A stretch of 8,723 bases of DNA from Actinomycetota bacterium. Its GTDB lineage: Bacteria > Actinomycetota > Acidimicrobiia > Acidimicrobiales > Aldehydirespiratoraceae. This document shows positions 1 through 6,209 of this stretch, piece by piece. The notes under the pieces are model-generated. The model was not told the origin of the DNA, did no database searches, and saw only the letters and a program-made list of their open reading frames with translations. The stretch's first letter is position 1, and every line of letters starts with the position of its first letter. A program made the position numbers and the translations under genes. Where the stretch lies: positions 1-8,723 of the forward strand of contig JAAXHB010000194.1 in assembly GCA_012271125.1 (NCBI GenBank), in the 5' to 3' direction.

Positions 1-923
1 TCCTGCTTCGCTAACTCCCGTTGCGCAAACTCCACCCACAAATCATTCAACGATTTCTCCGGATTTCCTGAGCCAACCACCTTCCAGCGCTTCCATCCAT
101 TGGTTGGCTTCGGGTGACGGATGTGTCTGCCAGCACCTGATGGGGTATCGAAGTCCTGTCCGTCGGTCCGAATTTGACCATTTTCTAGAACCGTTGCTTC
201 ATAGTGATTGCCATGCCAAACCAGCCGCAACTTTGCCCCAACCTCGAGCAATCCTTCTTCAATTAAACGCATCACCCCCCGATCTCGCTTTTCCTCCTTT
301 TTGAACAGCAAGAGCTCTCGTGAATCGTCTTGGGGTTTGGTTATTATCGGACCGTTCACTATTGGTTTTCGTGGAACGCTGACAGAAGAAAAGCCGATCA
401 TCATCAAGATTTGTTCGATTATGCGAGGGAACTCGTGAAGGGTTGCCTGTCTGTGAAGGTTGAGATTCCCTCCGCTAGTGCTTTGATCTGGATCTACGAT
501 GGCCCAGTCACACAACGAAAGCTGTTGGTAAATCTCATCTTCTAACCAACGCAGCTCAGCTAGATCCCAAGCCGTATCAGAAGAGCTAACCATTGCTACT
601 GCTCTAGTCCAAGTCAACTTACGAGCAACCGTTGTGTCGCGCGAGCTTCGGTGATAGTTAATTCGGCCCTTTACTCCCGTTCGTGCCGCTGACATGCCGA
701 CGTATACCTTGCAGCGACCTTTGCTGGTGGGTTCGATCAGGACATAAACCCCAGGACGTTCCCAATATTCATCTAATTTGGGAACATTGCCATGTTCAAC
801 TATTGCGACGAGTGCCTTATCTGGCTTACTCACGTCGATCTCAATGAAATGACCTTCGTCGAACGCGCTTTTCGTATTGCCTACTAGACGAAGCTCGGCT
901 AAGAGGGGGAATCTTCTACGCAT
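1..923 (-). CDS. GIY-YIG nuclease with C-terminal RAMA-like domain (partial, runs off left edge)
   Basis: I translated this open frame by hand from the minus strand: 307 codons without a stop, still open at base 1. The ATG at 923-921 was chosen because a good Shine-Dalgarno, AGGAGA (931-936 on the complement), sits 7 nt upstream; the ATGs at 945 and 927 share a frame that stops at once. Residues about 56-131 show a GIY-YIG core: RPGVYVL at 56-62, VYVG at 73-76, the arginine of GRI at 86-88, and an acidic AELRWLEDE stretch at 122-130 that could hold the metal-binding Glu. Residues about 218-283 resemble a RAMA/DUF4357 domain (LIEEGLLEVGAKL, DGQDFDTPSGAG, then NGWKRWKV). RAMA domains are known from restriction enzymes and adenine methylases and are thought to read modified DNA. 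It follows the methyltransferase gene on the same strand, 127 bp downstream. The role as a modification-dependent or restriction nuclease is inferred. Confidence 0.82.
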   Translation of the reverse strand, partial: MRRRFPLLAELRLVGNTKSAFDEGHFIEIDVSKPDKALVAIVEHGNVPKLDEYWERPGVYVLIEPTSKGRCKVYVGMSAARTGVKGRINYHRSSRDTTVARKLTWTRAVAMVSSSDTAWDLAELRWLEDEIYQQLSLCDWAIVDPDQSTSGGNLNLHRQATLHEFPRIIEQILMMIGFSSVSVPRKPIVNGPIITKPQDDSRELLLFKKEEKRDRGVMRLIEEGLLEVGAKLRLVWHGNHYEATVLENGQIRTDGQDFDTPSGAGRHIRHPKPTNGWKRWKVVGSGNPEKSLNDLWVEFAQRELAKQ

Positions 924-1010
924 CCATCGATCTCCTAATAACCATCCTTAGAGCTGTGGACATTGGTGAACGCAGCAAGTTAAGGCTAGTTTCATCAGGT
1001 TGAAAGTGGT

Positions 1011-1035
1011 TGTCATCACCTTTTGAGTGATGACA
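1011..1035. promoter_or_regulatory. Perfect 9-bp inverted repeat between methyltransferase and GIY-YIG genes
   Basis: TGTCATCAC (1011-1019) is exactly complementary to GTGATGACA (1027-1035) across a 7-nt CTTTTGA loop. It starts 15 bp beyond the methyltransferase stop codon and lies about 90 bp upstream of the GIY-YIG start. Neither strand has a T-run after the stem, so it is not a canonical intrinsic terminator. It could be a palindromic operator for the downstream gene or an RNA hairpin that limits read-through. Apart from this element I see no convincing promoter hexamers in the 924-1050 gap. Confidence 0.5.
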
Positions 1036-1050
1036 TAGAGAAAACGACAA

Positions 1051-2232
1051 TTAGGTTTCCAGCAGTGACCGGAGGGTGGTGGGGAGGTGGTGAATTGGCA
1101 GTAGCTGCTCAGGTCGTCGTCTGAGTTTGAAGGTCACGCTCTGCCCCTCAGCCATGCGCACCAACTTCCCAGGCTGCTGTGTGGCTAACTCCTCTTTGCT
1201 CCAGCACCCAAACACCAGACCATCTGGCTGAACACCAAGACACAGCAAGTAGTCGTACTCGCGGTCATAGCGCACATGGTTGAACTGGAACCCGCCCTTG
1301 GTGTCCTCCGATGCCGTCTTGACCTCAAAGCGCAGGTCACCAATAGCAAGGTCGACACCAAGCCGAGACTTAGCAATTGGTTGGGCGTCAATGCCGAACT
1401 GCTTGAGGTAGCGGCGCACAAACTCTTCACCAACGCGTCCTCGGTTGGTGTTCTCGATTTGGCGGAACTGACCAAGCGGAGCACCGCTCCAGCGGTTGTC
1501 CGGTACTTGGGTTTTGATGATTTGTTGCATCAATTCGATAGCGTTCATGGGTCTCTCCCAGATTGAGCGGCGGCCATCCCGCTTCCAAAACACAAGGAAG
1601 TAGGAATGGTTTTTCCGGGCATGAACTTGCCGATTGACCCGACTCACGCCAGGCCTGTTCATTCGCTGAACCACAAACAAATCTTCGGCTTGAAAGCCAA
1701 CCTGTTCGCAGTGCTGTGCGATTTCAATGTGAGTGAAACGCTGCTGATTCGCGCACACCTCATCTTGACACTTAACGATCAGCACTCCCCGCGACCGCAA
1801 AACCCGCTGAGCCTCATCAATCGCTCGGCAATAGAGGTCCAGCACGGCTTCGTGGTAGTTGAGCACTGTGCGATTAGCGCGATTGTTCTGATAATACGCC
1901 TCAAACGCCGAATGCGCAACATGGGCCGTGCCACCAGGAGAGTGCATGTAAGGCGGATCAAGCACCAAACAATCGATGCTCCCATCGCCATATGGCAAGG
2001 CACGACAATCGATGCCGGTCTCAATATCAGTCGCCAAGACCTCGTATTGACCCTCAGGAACATGCTTCCAAAAAACACCACGCCCATAGGTGACATCCGC
2101 AACTCGGCTTCCAGGCAACACGTAGAGGTCCAAGATTTGCGGGAAGACGTGTTCGTTGCCGCCCACATGTGACGACAAGATCAGGTCGTTGCTAGCAACT
2201 CCTTGACGAACAACCCGCGCAGCTTTAGCCAT
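1051..2232 (-). CDS. DNA methyltransferase (DPPY, probably N6-adenine/N4-cytosine) fused to a PD-(D/E)XK-like domain
   Basis: This 393-residue protein has an AdoMet-dependent amino-methyltransferase core. Motif I is VADVTYGRGVFW (residues 44-55), followed by catalytic motif IV, LDPPY, at 91-95. A HARKNHSYFLVFWK strand at 204-217 is typical of this DPPY family. Motif I preceding motif IV excludes the beta arrangement. After a linker, residues about 262-370 form a second domain: RVGEEFVRRYLKQFG at 266-280, then GVDLAIGDLRFEVKT at 292-306. Asp294, Glu303 and Lys305 match the D-x(n)-ExK signature of PD-(D/E)XK nucleases. One polypeptide may therefore both methylate and cut DNA, with the nuclease C-terminal, unlike classical type IIG enzymes where it is N-terminal. 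No specificity subunit is nearby. The start lacks an obvious ribosome binding site, so leaderless translation is possible. Being a mere modification enzyme with a non-cutting domain is the main alternative. Confidence 0.85.
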   Translation of the reverse strand: MAKAARVVRQGVASNDLILSSHVGGNEHVFPQILDLYVLPGSRVADVTYGRGVFWKHVPEGQYEVLATDIETGIDCRALPYGDGSIDCLVLDPPYMHSPGGTAHVAHSAFEAYYQNNRANRTVLNYHEAVLDLYCRAIDEAQRVLRSRGVLIVKCQDEVCANQQRFTHIEIAQHCEQVGFQAEDLFVVQRMNRPGVSRVNRQVHARKNHSYFLVFWKRDGRRSIWERPMNAIELMQQIIKTQVPDNRWSGAPLGQFRQIENTNRGRVGEEFVRRYLKQFGIDAQPIAKSRLGVDLAIGDLRFEVKTASEDTKGGFQFNHVRYDREYDYLLCLGVQPDGLVFGCWSKEELATQQPGKLVRMAEGQSVTFKLRRRPEQLLPIHHLPTTLRSLLET

Positions 2233-2294
2233 ATAGGTGAACTTAGTTGGTGACTATGACAGCCACCAAAACATCACCCCTCGATGACAGAGCT

Positions 2295-2317
2295 GGGCTA
2301 GGGCGGGATGGGGCGGG
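2295..2317 (+). other. G-quadruplex-type G-run cluster at 3' end of thioesterase gene
   Basis: Five runs of three or more G lie within 23 bp on the plus strand: 2295-2297, 2301-2303, 2305-2307, 2310-2313 and 2315-2317, with loops of 1-3 nt. This satisfies the G3+N1-7 pattern for quadruplexes. It spans the stop codon of the minus-strand thioesterase, so the G-rich strand is the template strand. It could be a by-product of proline and arginine codons in the thioesterase C-terminus. Confidence 0.45.
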
Positions 2318-2777
2318 TGGAGCGGTGGAGGGTGCCTTCGGGGAGAACGCCTGCGTGGGCGGCGGCGTCGGTGGCAAGGACGTCATATAAAGCAGCGCTC
2401 ATAGGGGAGACCTTGTCGGCAACGGTGTCGACATGGAGCATCGTGGCTTCTTGTGTTGCTGACAACGCCTCGGTGTTGGCGTTACGTAACTCGTGAAACA
2501 ACAGAAGGCGTTTCTGGTCGGCACCAGCAACAACGGTGTCAACGACTAGGGGAGTGCCCTCAGCCAGCTCATCCACAAAAACAATGTGCGTTTCAACCGT
2601 GTAAAACGACCCACCCCTAGTGCGGTAATCCTCACCGAAGCCCAGACGAATCAAGTACTCATCAGACGCCAGACCAAAAACCACGCCATAGAAGCCCTCG
2701 TTCATGTGGCCGTTGTAATCAATCCATTCGGGCAGCACTTTCCCACGCCACAACCGCAGTTTCTGAGAGACACTCAC
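2298..2777 (-). CDS. Hot-dog fold acyl-CoA thioesterase, betainyl-CoA thioesterase-like
   Basis: The 159-residue product is a single hot-dog (4HBT-type) domain. The signature DYNGHMNEGFY at residues 20-30 contains Asp20, at the position of the catalytic acid in this superfamily, plus the conserved Gly-His-Met-Asn. Downstream blocks SFYTVETHI, KRLLLFHEL and MLHVDT resemble the thioesterase of carnitine catabolism that hydrolyses betainyl-CoA to glycine betaine and CoA. That substrate is inferred from recalled family resemblance and from the methylated-amine genes nearby; a generic acyl-CoA thioesterase remains possible. The start is GTG at 2777-2775, with no strong ribosome binding site upstream. 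It is divergent from the cupin gene across 93 bp and lies 65 bp upstream of the methyltransferase on the same strand. No carnitine dehydrogenase or BKACE-type partner is visible in this window. Confidence 0.82.
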   Translation of the reverse strand: MSVSQKLRLWRGKVLPEWIDYNGHMNEGFYGVVFGLASDEYLIRLGFGEDYRTRGGSFYTVETHIVFVDELAEGTPLVVDTVVAGADQKRLLLFHELRNANTEALSATQEATMLHVDTVADKVSPMSAALYDVLATDAAAHAGVLPEGTLHRSTRPIPP

Positions 2778-2870
2778 GCCATCAGCCTAAAGAACCGACG
2801 ACTATGCCTACCCAGAATTGAGGAAGGGTGCCAGTGCGGGAGGGCACAACAAGCGGGCTGGTAATAATCT
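2778..2870. promoter_or_regulatory. Divergent intergenic region, thioesterase / DMSP-lyase-like cupin
   Basis: This 93-bp spacer must hold the promoters for both divergent genes. For the plus strand, TAATAAT at 2862-2868 is a good -10-like element. It sits so close to the coding start that transcription may begin at or near the GTG at 2877, giving a leaderless mRNA. No convincing -35 hexamer was found. GTGCC (2828-2832) and GGCAC (2843-2847) form a short inverted repeat with a 10-nt loop, which may be chance. Confidence 0.4.
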
Positions 2871-3593
2871 TTGAGAGTGAGCGCGCTGGTGGCTACGGAT
2901 TTGGCGTTGTGGGCGTTACTAGAAGCAGCCAAAGACCAAGTGGCACGTTCGGTACCAGCTCCCGACGGCCCTGACGGTCTAGACCGAGTCGTTCCCGCTG
3001 AAGAACGCATCGCCCAGGCGTTACAGCTATTTGACACGGTGGAGTCGCTGCAACCGCTAGAGCCGACACCGTTGCCGGTAGTCGAAGAATGGTTAGAACC
3101 CGCCGCACAGCTAGCAGCACCAGCAACAGACGAGTTGCCGTCAACAACCGACCTAGCAACCGCGTTAGTCGCCGCAAAAGACTGTCTGCGTTGGTCTAGG
3201 GCATACCCCGACGCACCGAAACGCCCCGACGTGGACGAGTTCCTAGACAACTACGCCTACGGACTCCTAGTCGCCGCTCGAGAACCAGACACCGACAACC
3301 AGCCCTACGCCCCCTTCACCAGCGAACAAATGATGCTGGGCTTCACAATCCAAGCACCCAACCTCCTATACCCACGCCACAGCCACATTGCCGTGGAGCT
3401 TTACGGCGTAATAGCCGGCAACGCCAACTGGTATCACCCAGCCATGGACTGGCCGCTGCGCCCACCCGGATCAGTAATGGTGCACGAAGAGTTCCAACAC
3501 CACGCCATGCGAACCCACGACGAACCGCTGCTGTGCTGGGTCATGTGGGTAACCGAACCCAACTCTCCAGCAGAGCTACATCTAGACATTTAA
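2871..3593 (+). CDS. Cupin of the dimethylsulfoniopropionate (DMSP) lyase family, DddL/DddQ-like
   Basis: The 240-residue protein has a helical N-terminal half rich in Ala, Glu and Pro, and a C-terminal cupin. Cupin motif 1 reads YPRHSHIAVELYGVIAG at residues 168-183, giving His170, His172, Glu176 and Tyr178. Cupin motif 2 reads PPGSVMVHEEFQHHAMRT at 198-215, giving His210/211, followed by EPLLCWVMWV. The HxHx3ExY arrangement with a downstream His matches metal-dependent DMSP lyases, which split DMSP into dimethyl sulfide and acrylate. Many relatives are untested, so the substrate here is uncertain and may be another onium compound such as a betaine. The start is TTG at 2871; GTG at 2877 is equally plausible given the -10-like TAATAAT just upstream. 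It is divergent from the betainyl-CoA-thioesterase-like gene and convergent with glnT. No signal peptide is seen. Confidence 0.78.
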   Translation: MRVSALVATDLALWALLEAAKDQVARSVPAPDGPDGLDRVVPAEERIAQALQLFDTVESLQPLEPTPLPVVEEWLEPAAQLAAPATDELPSTTDLATALVAAKDCLRWSRAYPDAPKRPDVDEFLDNYAYGLLVAAREPDTDNQPYAPFTSEQMMLGFTIQAPNLLYPRHSHIAVELYGVIAGNANWYHPAMDWPLRPPGSVMVHEEFQHHAMRTHDEPLLCWVMWVTEPNSPAELHLDI

Positions 3594-3640
3594 GCGGCGA
3601 CTAAACCAGCAAGCACTCCAACATTAAGAACACTGCCGCA

Positions 3641-3661
3641 GGCGTCGTTGTCGATAACGCC
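3641..3661. terminator. Weak inverted repeat between convergent cupin and glnT genes
   Basis: GGCGT (3641-3645) pairs with ACGCC (3657-3661) around an 11-nt spacer in the 68-bp gap between two convergent genes, abutting the glnT stop codon. The position suits a bidirectional terminator. The stem is short and has no T-tract, so this is only suggestive. Confidence 0.2.
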
Positions 3662-5026
3662 CTAGAACAACGTCAAATACTGATCCACTTCCTCAGTCGT
3701 CACACGATGATGCAAAGCCAAGAACTCATCTCGCTTGACCTGAGCGAAATAATCCCGATAAGGCCCGTCTGCGGTCATCCCCAACCCAGCACCCAGCACC
3801 TCATCATCAGCCAAAGCATCTGCCGCATGCAGCAACGTCGGCGGCAGCGAAACAATCCCCTTCGCCGCCACCTCCTCGGCTGACAACTTGAACAAATTAT
3901 CCCGATTCGGCTCACCCGGGTCCAGCCCACGGTCAACCCCGTCTAAACCACACGCCAGCATCGCCGCATACATCAAATACGGATTCGCCGCCCCATCAGC
4001 CAAGCGCACCTCGATGCGATCCGGCTCTGGCACCCGAATCATCTGCGTGCGATTGTTGCCGCCATAAGCCGCATACGCCGGTGCCCAAGTCGCCCCAGAC
4101 GTAGGCGCACCCACGCCCATGCGCTTATACGAGTTCACAATCGGACAAGCCACCGCCACCAACGCCGAAGCATGCGACACCAGCCCAGCAATAAACGAAT
4201 ACGCCATCTCGCTCAACCCCAACCCCTTCGTGTCAGCCCCACCAGAAGACCCACCCACAAACAGCGCCTCGTCGCTGTCAGCACTCCACAAAGACAGATG
4301 CGCATGCAACCCGTTGCCGGTCTTGTCCGCAAAAGGCTTCGGCATAAAAGTCGCCCACCGACCATCACGCTGCGCCAACGTGTGCACCATCAGGCGAAAC
4401 ACGATCAACCGATCCGCCGTCGTCAAAGCATCGGCATATTGCCAGTTCTGCTCGTATTGCCCGTTGGCGTCCTCATGGTCGTTGGCGTAGTTGCCCCAAC
4501 CCATGGCGTCCAAATTCTTCGACACCGCCGTCAGATGCGGCAACATCCGAGTCAACCCACGAGCGTCATAACAAGGCAACGCATCAACATCACGCTCATC
4601 AGCCACCGCCAACGAACCGTCCTCGCCCCGCACGACCAACGAATACTCTGCCTCCACGCCGGACTTGAGCACCAAATTGCGCTCCCGCAACGACTCCAAG
4701 GCACGGCGCAGAATCACCCGAGGCGCATAAGGCCACAGCTCGCCCTCAACGGTCGGGTCGCACTGCATCGCCGCCACATTGGGCTGCCACGGCAACTGCG
4801 TATACGACGCCGGATCAGGCAACGCCAAAATGTCAGGACTCGACGGGTCCTGTCCCATCGGCCCAGCAGCGAATCCAGCGAACCCAGCCCCGTCGCTCAT
4901 CAGGGCATCGAGCGCGCTGACCGGCACCAGCTTGGCACACGGCTTGCCGTGCATCTCCACGAACATCGCATAGATGAACTCCACGCCATCGGCGGCGCAC
5001 CGCTCCCGAATCTGCTCAACGCTCAT
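3662..5026 (-). CDS. glnT: Type III glutamine synthetase-like ligase; probable gamma-glutamylmethylamide synthetase (GlnT/GmaS family)
   Basis: The 454-residue product is a full-length member of the GlnT/GmaS group. It carries the glutamine synthetase catalytic blocks: VEAEY at residues 124-128 (metal-binding Glu), HEDANGQYEQN at 184-194, KTGNGLHAHLSLW at 235-247, the ATP/glutamate loop PTSGATWAPAYAAYGGNNRTQMIRV starting at 308, and PDRIEVRLADGAANPYL at 335-351. The ATG start is supported by GGAGGA (5032-5037 on the complement), 5 nt upstream. Members either make glutamine or condense glutamate with methylamine using ATP. I favour gamma-glutamylmethylamide synthesis because the divergent glxBCD operon encodes a probable N-methylglutamate synthase that would use that product as its amide donor. 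Sequence alone does not separate glnT from gmaS securely. Confidence 0.9.
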   Translation of the reverse strand: MSVEQIRERCAADGVEFIYAMFVEMHGKPCAKLVPVSALDALMSDGAGFAGFAAGPMGQDPSSPDILALPDPASYTQLPWQPNVAAMQCDPTVEGELWPYAPRVILRRALESLRERNLVLKSGVEAEYSLVVRGEDGSLAVADERDVDALPCYDARGLTRMLPHLTAVSKNLDAMGWGNYANDHEDANGQYEQNWQYADALTTADRLIVFRLMVHTLAQRDGRWATFMPKPFADKTGNGLHAHLSLWSADSDEALFVGGSSGGADTKGLGLSEMAYSFIAGLVSHASALVAVACPIVNSYKRMGVGAPTSGATWAPAYAAYGGNNRTQMIRVPEPDRIEVRLADGAANPYLMYAAMLACGLDGVDRGLDPGEPNRDNLFKLSAEEVAAKGIVSLPPTLLHAADALADDEVLGAGLGMTADGPYRDYFAQVKRDEFLALHHRVTTEEVDQYLTLF

Positions 5027-5117
5027 GGCAGTCCTCCAAGCCCTAGGGGAATCGCTGATAAGGGTCTACCCGCAGCACACTAGATTCACAAGGCTCAGGC
5101 GGCGGAATGGAGCGACG
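5027..5117. promoter_or_regulatory. Divergent promoter region glnT / glxBCD
   Basis: This 91-bp spacer separates the two halves of the amine module, so both are probably controlled together. It contains the glnT ribosome binding site (5032-5037, minus strand) and a GGAG (5109-5112, plus strand) 5 nt before glxB. CCCTAGGG at 5041-5048 is an 8-bp palindrome. TAGATT at 5081-5086 followed by CACA is a -10-like element for glxB, and the same hexamer recurs before the FAD oxidoreductase gene. No -35 is clear. Confidence 0.4.
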
Positions 5118-6209
5118 ATGTGTGGAATTGTTGGCCTGTTTCTAAAGACCAATACCCATCATGACGAGCTAGGCCGCCTCACCGCTTTGATGCTTCACGA
5201 GATGCGTGAACGCGGGCCTGACAGCGCCGGTTTCGCTATTTATGACGCCGATGACAACGACTACAGCAAGTCCTTGTCTGTTTTTTATGACGACAACGAC
5301 AACAGCGAACCTTCGACTGTTCTTAATGACGACAACGACAACAGCGGCGGCGTGCCAGAGGGTGCAAATAGTGATGGTGCCGACGCCACGAGCGCCGGCA
5401 CTAACGAGGGGTCCGTGGCGTCGACCCATAGGGCGACGCCCATTAACGACAGCAACATCACCCGAATAACTGTCCTCGTAGAAGGCCGCCAAATCGACTG
5501 GACACCGGTCATTCGTGACCTAGAAAACGCCATCGCTGCCGAAGTCAACCTTCAAACCGTCCACGACCATGCCGTGCTAACCACCACCGGCAACGGCAGA
5601 GCAGCGCGCCGCTGGCTAATCGACAACACCGACGTGTCCGTGTTGTCATACGGCCAACGCATCGAGCTATACAAATCCGTCGGCGACCCAGAAATCGTCG
5701 CCGAGCGTTATGGCCTACCCGAACGAGTCGGCACCCACGCCATCGCCCACACACGCATGGCAACCGAATCCGCCATCACCACCCAAGGCTCACACCCCTT
5801 CGTAACCGGTGCAGACACCTGCCTCGTCCACAACGGCTCACTTTCCAATCACAACACGCTGCGCCGCTGGCTCGAACGCCACGGCGAAACCTTCCAAACC
5901 GACAACGACTCCGAAGTCGCCGCCGGCTACCTCGCCCACAAACTCCAGGCCGGCTCAACACTTGACCAAGCCCTCAGCGACGCATTGGACGACCTCGACG
6001 GCTTCTACACCTTCGCTATCGGCACCGCGGATGGGTTCGCCGTGTTACGCGACCCGATTGCCTGCAAACCCGCCGTAGTCGCCGAAACCGACGACTGGGT
6101 CGCCATGTCCTCGGAATACCGAGCCATCGCGCAGCTACCCAACGCCGCCCACGCCGAAGTATGGGAACCCGAACCGGCACGGGTCTACACCTGGAGCCTC
6201 GCCGCGTGA
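5118..6209 (+). CDS. glxB: Class II glutamine amidotransferase subunit of glutamate-synthase-like complex (GlxB / N-methylglutamate synthase MgsA)
   Basis: The start at 5118 gives MCGIVGLF: cleavage of Met1 exposes Cys2, the N-terminal nucleophile of class II (Ntn) amidotransferases. GGAG lies 5 nt upstream. Conserved blocks are RGPDSAGFA at residues 32-40, GTHAIAHTRMAT at 205-216, GSHPF at 224-228, VHNGSLSNH at 237-245 and TDNDSEV at 261-267. The product is 363 residues, about 60-70 longer than I expect for the family (roughly 300). The excess lies at about residues 43-113: an Asp/Asn/Ser-rich insertion with three 13-residue units (DDNDYS, DDNDNS, DDNDNS), after which normal sequence resumes at ITRITVLVEGRQIDW. 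The protein likely releases ammonia or methylamine from an amide for transfer by GlxD. Its stop overlaps the glxC start by 4 bp, suggesting translational coupling. Whether the insertion is tolerated or functional is unknown. Confidence 0.9.
   Translation: MCGIVGLFLKTNTHHDELGRLTALMLHEMRERGPDSAGFAIYDADDNDYSKSLSVFYDDNDNSEPSTVLNDDNDNSGGVPEGANSDGADATSAGTNEGSVASTHRATPINDSNITRITVLVEGRQIDWTPVIRDLENAIAAEVNLQTVHDHAVLTTTGNGRAARRWLIDNTDVSVLSYGQRIELYKSVGDPEIVAERYGLPERVGTHAIAHTRMATESAITTQGSHPFVTGADTCLVHNGSLSNHNTLRRWLERHGETFQTDNDSEVAAGYLAHKLQAGSTLDQALSDALDDLDGFYTFAIGTADGFAVLRDPIACKPAVVAETDDWVAMSSEYRAIAQLPNAAHAEVWEPEPARVYTWSLAA
5240..5356 (+). repeat. Three in-frame 39-bp tandem repeat units in glxB
   Basis: Units lie at 5240-5278, 5279-5317 and 5318-5356, each encoding 13 residues around a D/N-rich core. 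Units 2 and 3 share a 20-bp identical core (5287-5306 and 5326-5345). Unit 1 is diverged and matches 16 of 18 core positions (5250-5267). The period is a multiple of three, so the frame is kept. Slippage or unequal recombination within a family-variable loop is the simplest origin. Confidence 0.8.
5381..5440 (+). other. Two mutually exclusive hairpins inside the glxB insertion
   Basis: CGACGCCACG (5381-5390) is a perfect 10-bp complement of CGTGGCGTCG (5414-5423), with a 23-nt loop. The same central stretch, GGCGTCG (5417-5423) plus CCC (5425-5427), also pairs with GGG plus CGACGCC (5431-5440) around a 3-nt ATA loop, with one bulged A at 5424. The two structures cannot form together. All of this lies in the repeat-derived insertion, directly after the 39-bp tandem units. 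The role is unknown; chance in GAC/GCC-rich codons is possible. Confidence 0.55.

Noticed and set aside
104..545. Short plus-strand frames over the left edge
   Set aside because: They lie opposite the open GIY-YIG/RAMA frame and show no recognisable protein features.
916..945. Nine-codon minus-strand frame ATG...TAG overlapping the GIY-YIG start
   Set aside because: It contains the ribosome binding site of the real gene but has none of its own; a leader peptide is possible but not supported.
1011..1035. Intrinsic terminator call for the perfect inverted repeat
   Set aside because: No T-run follows the stem on either strand and the stem is only moderately GC-rich, so I listed it as a regulatory inverted repeat.
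1606..2172. Plus-strand frame opposite the methyltransferase (188 codons)
   Set aside because: No motif; the minus-strand frame contains clear motif I, DPPY and ExK blocks.
2774..3250. Minus-strand frame opposite the cupin gene (158 codons)
   Set aside because: Ser/Gly/Asn-rich low-complexity translation with no domain; it is antisense to a well-supported cupin gene.
4172..5083. Long plus-strand open frame (303 codons) antisense to glnT
   Set aside because: It is Arg/Gln/His-rich with no recognisable domain and lies opposite a complete glutamine synthetase gene; it is a shadow frame.
4974..5117. Upstream ATG that would lengthen GlxB by 48 residues
   Set aside because: The nucleophile Cys must be at residue 2 in class II amidotransferases; MCGIVG at 5118 with GGAG upstream is clearly the start, and the extension overlaps glnT.
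6161..6205. ATG start for GlxC 45 bp upstream
   Set aside because: It would overlap glxB by 49 bp; the GTG at 6206 gives the usual 4-bp coupled overlap.
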